Assembly (NCBI GenBank): GCA_947581835.1
Contig: CANPVV010000010.1
Coordinates: forward strand, 1 to 34,746
Direction of reading: 5' to 3'
From: an uncultured Bacilli bacterium
GTDB lineage: Bacteria > Bacillota_I > Bacilli_A > RF39 > UBA660
Length of the DNA: 34,746 nt
Under the pieces are notes generated by a model. It saw nothing but the letters and a program-made list of their open reading frames with translations. It had not been told where the DNA came from and ran no database searches. How positions within the stretch are numbered: the stretch's first letter is position 1; each line of letters starts with the position of its first letter. Below, in pieces: positions 31,456 through 34,746 of the stretch. The translations under genes and the position numbers were made by a program.

Positions 31456-32007
31456 TCAATTATATAAGTTAATTCTTCTTCCCACAATTCGTCTTTCTTT
31501 TTTATCTGAAACTACTAAATTAGTAACTTTTTTATATGCACATTTACTAAAAGTTTCATATATACTACACATTTTATCTACTAAGCAAATAACCACACTT
31601 TCTCTATATTTAGGAGGATAAAAAGTTAAAGGAAACATATGCTTTGCAATTATATCTTCTTCTATACCATTAATTTCAAAATCTTTTCGAGCATTAAATA
31701 AAGCTATACGTGGATGAATAAAAGCATGTCTTCCAACGTCATCACAAGGTTTATACTTTTGATGCCAATCATACAAAAAATAATCATGCAATAAAGCCCC
31801 TCTAATTAATTCTTTTTCATGCACATTTAATCTTAATAATTTGCATAAGCGATAACTAAAATAAGCAACTGCAATTGAATGTAATAAACACGTCGTATTT
31901 CCATGCTGTAAATATCTATTCATCTTTAAAAACTTCTTTTTTTGTAACATTTCTTCCAAATAACTTACAAAAACAAGATCCTCAACTTCCCTCTTCTTAA
32001 TTTTCAT
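31456..32007 (-). CDS. HD-domain phosphohydrolase
   Basis: 183 residues. H in TTCLLHSIAVAYFSY, HD in GALLHDYFLYDWH, a later His in AKHMFPL and Asp in LVDKMCS give the HD metal site. AGGAGA precedes the ATG. Related stand-alone proteins of this length in Firmicutes are annotated only as HD family; substrate (nucleotide or other phosphate ester) unknown. Confidence 0.85.
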   Translation of the reverse strand: MKIKKREVEDLVFVSYLEEMLQKKKFLKMNRYLQHGNTTCLLHSIAVAYFSYRLCKLLRLNVHEKELIRGALLHDYFLYDWHQKYKPCDDVGRHAFIHPRIALFNARKDFEINGIEEDIIAKHMFPLTFYPPKYRESVVICLVDKMCSIYETFSKCAYKKVTNLVVSDKKERRIVGRRINLYN

Positions 32008-32057
32008 AATAAATCTCCTAATTTAATTATATTATAAATTTATAAAAAATACTATCA

Positions 32058-33284
32058 TTATTTTCTTATAAGTGTCAACTTCTTTTCTTTAAATAAAACC
32101 AAATTATCTATAACTGTCCTGTCAAATAAATTCTCTAATCTATATTTAAAGATAAAATTAATAACTTTTAAAATATTACTATATCCATCTAAATATAACT
32201 CATTAATTAAAACCTTAAAATAACTAACTCCCTTAATTTCTAACAATTTATTTAAGGCATAATCAAGATAAATATCATCTAAATTTCCCATTAAAAATCT
32301 AATATAATTATCATTACTTTCCAAAACAATCTTATCAATTAATTTATAAGTAATAACTCCCATGGTTGTTACTGCTAAAATAGTAATCTTCTCGTAATCA
32401 CAAGTATTTAAATATCTATCCCCAATTTCCTCTACTTCTTTATCATCTAAGAATCTCATTAATCTATTTATTACTCCTAATACCTTTAAATTAATCAATT
32501 CTTCAATTATTACTACTCGATAACGATTATCCTCCTTTAATTGAAACAAACTAAATAAATATTCACTTTTAAGCTCTAAATTACCCTCTAAATTTAAAAC
32601 TTCTTCAACTAATATATTATATATTTCTTTTTTACTATCAAACTTATCTTCTAAAAACTCTAAAGCTATCTCCTGTATATCCCCTATCTTAGGATAACTA
32701 TTAACAAATTCTCTAATAAAAACTCTAGCATCATTTACTCTATTTAAATAATTTATTATTCCCTTTAAATTTCCCTCATTTATCAATATTTTTCTAAATT
32801 CTTCACAATCAAAACCCTGCACTGCCATAATTTTAGCCAAACTAGCATTTAATCTAACCTTTAAAAAGTAATCTCTTAATTCTTCTAATTCTTTATCATT
32901 CTTATTTCTTATACAAAAATCAACCACAAAATCTATCATTTCATAATTAACATAATTTTTCTTAATTAACTCTATAAACTCCTCTAATCTCAAAAAAACT
33001 AATTTTTTCAAAAGGTCTCTATGATAACCCTTAAAATTAAAATATGAAACAACATCCTGAATTTTTACATATCCTGAATTAATTGCTAAAAGAATAATAA
33101 ATCTTTCTCTTCCCATATAAAATTGATATAAATAAAGAAGTAAATCATTAACACTTTCTCTATTTAATCCCTGAAAAATAACCTCAATATCTTTTTCATC
33201 CATTTTATTTAAAACTGCAACTAAATTTTTATAATTCTTAAATTTTATATATCTATTAATTTTTATTCTATCTAAAAAATCCAT
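32058..33284 (-). CDS. Unknown all-helical repeat protein
   Basis: 408 residues, Leu/Ile/Lys/Asn-rich, no signal or membrane span, with regularly spaced helix pairs suggestive of a HEAT-like solenoid. GGAGG precedes the ATG. No family recognised. The pgsA terminator separates it from the genes upstream, although some read-through is likely because no promoter is evident in the 24-base gap. Confidence 0.7.
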   Translation of the reverse strand: MDFLDRIKINRYIKFKNYKNLVAVLNKMDEKDIEVIFQGLNRESVNDLLLYLYQFYMGRERFIILLAINSGYVKIQDVVSYFNFKGYHRDLLKKLVFLRLEEFIELIKKNYVNYEMIDFVVDFCIRNKNDKELEELRDYFLKVRLNASLAKIMAVQGFDCEEFRKILINEGNLKGIINYLNRVNDARVFIREFVNSYPKIGDIQEIALEFLEDKFDSKKEIYNILVEEVLNLEGNLELKSEYLFSLFQLKEDNRYRVVIIEELINLKVLGVINRLMRFLDDKEVEEIGDRYLNTCDYEKITILAVTTMGVITYKLIDKIVLESNDNYIRFLMGNLDDIYLDYALNKLLEIKGVSYFKVLINELYLDGYSNILKVINFIFKYRLENLFDRTVIDNLVLFKEKKLTLIRK

Positions 33285-33294
33285 AATTCCTCCG

Positions 33295-33319
33295 TTAAAA
33301 AAAGTGCTTATTTAGCACT
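33295..33319 (-). terminator. Terminator of rodZ-pgsA
   Basis: AGTGCT/AGCACT stem around the pgsA stop codon, followed by eight T on the minus strand. Confidence 0.88.
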
Positions 33320-33901
33320 AAATGTATCTTTAGTATTAAAATAATATTGAACCCCACTTATTACCGAAAGAATAGTTGCAATAATAATTAAAGCATAAGC
33401 AACATTTATTCCAATTAATTCAAACGGTAAATTATAAAACATTGTAAGTGCCATACCTATCATCATACACATAGTCTTAGCTTTACCCATAAAAGAAGCC
33501 GCAACAACTTTTCCTTTATTTCCACTAGCCATTTTAAAAGCATCAACAAATGTATCTCTTGTAATAATTATAACTGGTATTGCAATACTTATAAATCCAT
33601 TAAAAGCTAAAATAATAAGAAGTCCATTAACTAATATTTTATCTGCAATCGCATCCATAACTTTTCCAAAATCCGTAACCATATTTCTACTTCTTGCAAT
33701 ATACCCATCTAAAAAATCAGTTAAAGCTGCTAATACAAACAATACTCCTGCAATAATATATTTTAAATCAACAATAACTTTCCCTGCTATATTAAAAGTA
33801 GGAAAATTAACTCCTAAACTATACCATGGCACAATAAGCATAACCAATATTACTATGGCTGTAATTATTCTTCCTAAAGTTAACTTATTTGGTAAATTCA
33901 T
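33308..33901 (-). CDS. pgsA: CDP-diacylglycerol-glycerol-3-phosphate phosphatidyltransferase
   Basis: 197 residues with about five spans. The CDP-alcohol transferase signature D-x2-DG-x2-AR-x8-G-x3-D-x3-D is complete in the segment starting DFLDGYIARSR (about residue 62). It makes phosphatidylglycerol phosphate, the first committed step to PG and cardiolipin. It sits 9 bases after the RodZ-like gene, a common Firmicutes pairing. Confidence 0.94.
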   Translation of the reverse strand: MNLPNKLTLGRIITAIVILVMLIVPWYSLGVNFPTFNIAGKVIVDLKYIIAGVLFVLAALTDFLDGYIARSRNMVTDFGKVMDAIADKILVNGLLIILAFNGFISIAIPVIIITRDTFVDAFKMASGNKGKVVAASFMGKAKTMCMMIGMALTMFYNLPFELIGINVAYALIIIATILSVISGVQYYFNTKDTFSAK

Positions 33902-33909
33902 ACTTCCTC

Positions 33910-34386
33910 CTAATTTTTAAAACTAACATAACTAATCACATTAGCTTTTTGATTATCAATAGTTATTTGTTTAATACTCCATAAAATCGCTAATAAAACT
34001 AATAAAATAATAACTAAATATATAGTTAAATAATATCTTCTACTATATTTATGAGGTCTTCTTGTATAAGGACTTACTACCTTAGCACTTTCCTCTTTAG
34101 CTTCTTTCATTGCTTTTTTCTCTATCTCTTTAATAGGAATTTTTGAAGTATATTCAAACATATACTCATTAAACTGATCAATTAATTTTTCACTATCAAG
34201 GCCTAAATATTTAGCATAACTAACAATATAGTCTTTAAGTACAAAAATATCTTTAAAACAACCTATTTTACCTTCTTCAATATTTAAAATAAATTCGGGT
34301 TTTATATCTAAATCTTCACTTACTTCTTCAATACTTACGCCTGATGATTCTCTCGTATCTCTAAGTATCGAGCCAATACTATCCAC
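33910..34386 (-). CDS. RodZ-like helix-turn-helix membrane protein
   Basis: 158 residues from GTG 34386. HTH_25 domain (about 3-75; IGSILRDTRESSGVSIEEVS), a basic juxtamembrane stretch (RRPHKYSRRYYL), then one span (about 122-142) and a short outer tail lacking the usual C-terminal beta domain. RodZ couples MreB to the elongation machinery. The pairing with pgsA supports the call. Confidence 0.85.
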   Translation of the reverse strand: MDSIGSILRDTRESSGVSIEEVSEDLDIKPEFILNIEEGKIGCFKDIFVLKDYIVSYAKYLGLDSEKLIDQFNEYMFEYTSKIPIKEIEKKAMKEAKEESAKVVSPYTRRPHKYSRRYYLTIYLVIILLVLLAILWSIKQITIDNQKANVISYVSFKN

Positions 34387-34420
34387 GAAATTTCACTCCT
34401 CTACTGTATTTAAAATAAAA

Positions 34421-34746
34421 AATAATCTCAATAAGCCATGTTCTGTTCCCACAACTGGGCGACAAATATTTATCTACTAAAAAAACTTTAGTCCCTTACG
34501 CCATTATCTTTCTTTTGTAAGAGCTCTCCTACCATATTTTGGATTTCTCACTCGTGGGGTTTACCGCGTTCCACTTCCTCCGTTTCCAGATTCTTCGTCA
34601 CTATGGCACTTTATAGCTACTCCAACCATAATTTCTTTTAGGTTGTTTCTCTGCCGTTAGAATTATCTACCTTAGGTTATTTTTTCCCTAAGCACGAACA
34701 CTATAATCATCACAGATTATGTGAGCATGGACTTTCCTCTACATAA
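34421..34746 (-). ncRNA. rnpB: RNase P RNA (type B), 5' end cut by the window
   Basis: Conserved elements on the minus strand, in order: GAGGAAAGTCCATGCTC near the edge, TAGTGTTCGTGCTTAG, AAAGTGCCATAGTGACGAAG, GGAACGCGGTAAACCCC, CCAAAATATGGTAGG, and ACAGAACATGGCTTA at the 3' side (34447-34433). These match B. subtilis-type RNase P RNA, which trims tRNA 5' ends. A T-rich run (34420-34411) follows. The 5' strand of helix P1 lies beyond 34746. Confidence 0.95.

Overview
The window is chromosomal DNA from a very AT-rich, spore-forming low-GC Gram-positive bacterium (class Bacilli in the broad sense, plausibly one of the uncultured gut lineages near Erysipelotrichia or the former Mollicutes; lineage is inference). 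Evidence is the B. subtilis-like gene order, AGGTGG/GGAGG ribosome sites, TGA used as a stop, TTGACA/TATAAT promoters, and several sporulation genes (spoIVFA/B, spmA/B with dacB, ylbJ, two YjcZ-like mini-proteins). Almost every gene is on the minus strand.

Layout. 1-1906: two near-identical repeats of about 385 bp flank an ADP-ribosylglycohydrolase gene. Each repeat looks like a complete, undescribed type I toxin-antitoxin locus: promoter, SD-masking hairpin, 25-residue membrane peptide, mRNA whose 5' and 3' ends are complementary, and a convergent antisense RNA with its own promoter and terminator. 1949-2117: tRNA-Leu and a CAT-anticodon tRNA. 2354-4311: ylbL and ylbJ, divergent. 4279-5218: two pseudopilin genes. 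5293-5938: two tandem homologous RNA genes with conserved promoters and covarying terminators, carrying an AAC-rich block that reads like the template repeat of a diversity-generating retroelement (DGR) or a silent adhesin cassette. 6104-10831: rpmA, prp, rplU, a helical unknown, spoIVFB, spoIVFA, mreD, mreC and a SPOR-like gene; this is the B. subtilis mre-spoIVF-rplU cluster without minCD. 10892-13073: dacB-spmA-spmB. 13123-14726: membrane protein, lipoprotein and an EIIB-like protein lacking its phospho-cysteine. 14750-19700: rimP-nusA-rnpM-infB-rbfA-truB, with a short RimP and a probable leader attenuator. 19902-23382: lipoprotein, a three-repeat protein, a DEDDh exonuclease, the GTPase gene engB/ysxC, and small unknowns. 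23423-27274: mraZ-rsmH-ftsL-pbpB with a three-box MraZ operator. 27353-30602: membrane protein, two YjcZ-like peptides, an exported protein and a PrsA-like foldase. 30615-34386: recX, an HD protein, a HEAT-like protein, pgsA and a RodZ-like gene. The RNase P RNA gene runs off the right edge.

The protein-coding part is mostly core machinery for translation, cell shape, division and sporulation. The novel-looking content is concentrated in the non-coding stretches at 262-1906 and 5293-5938.
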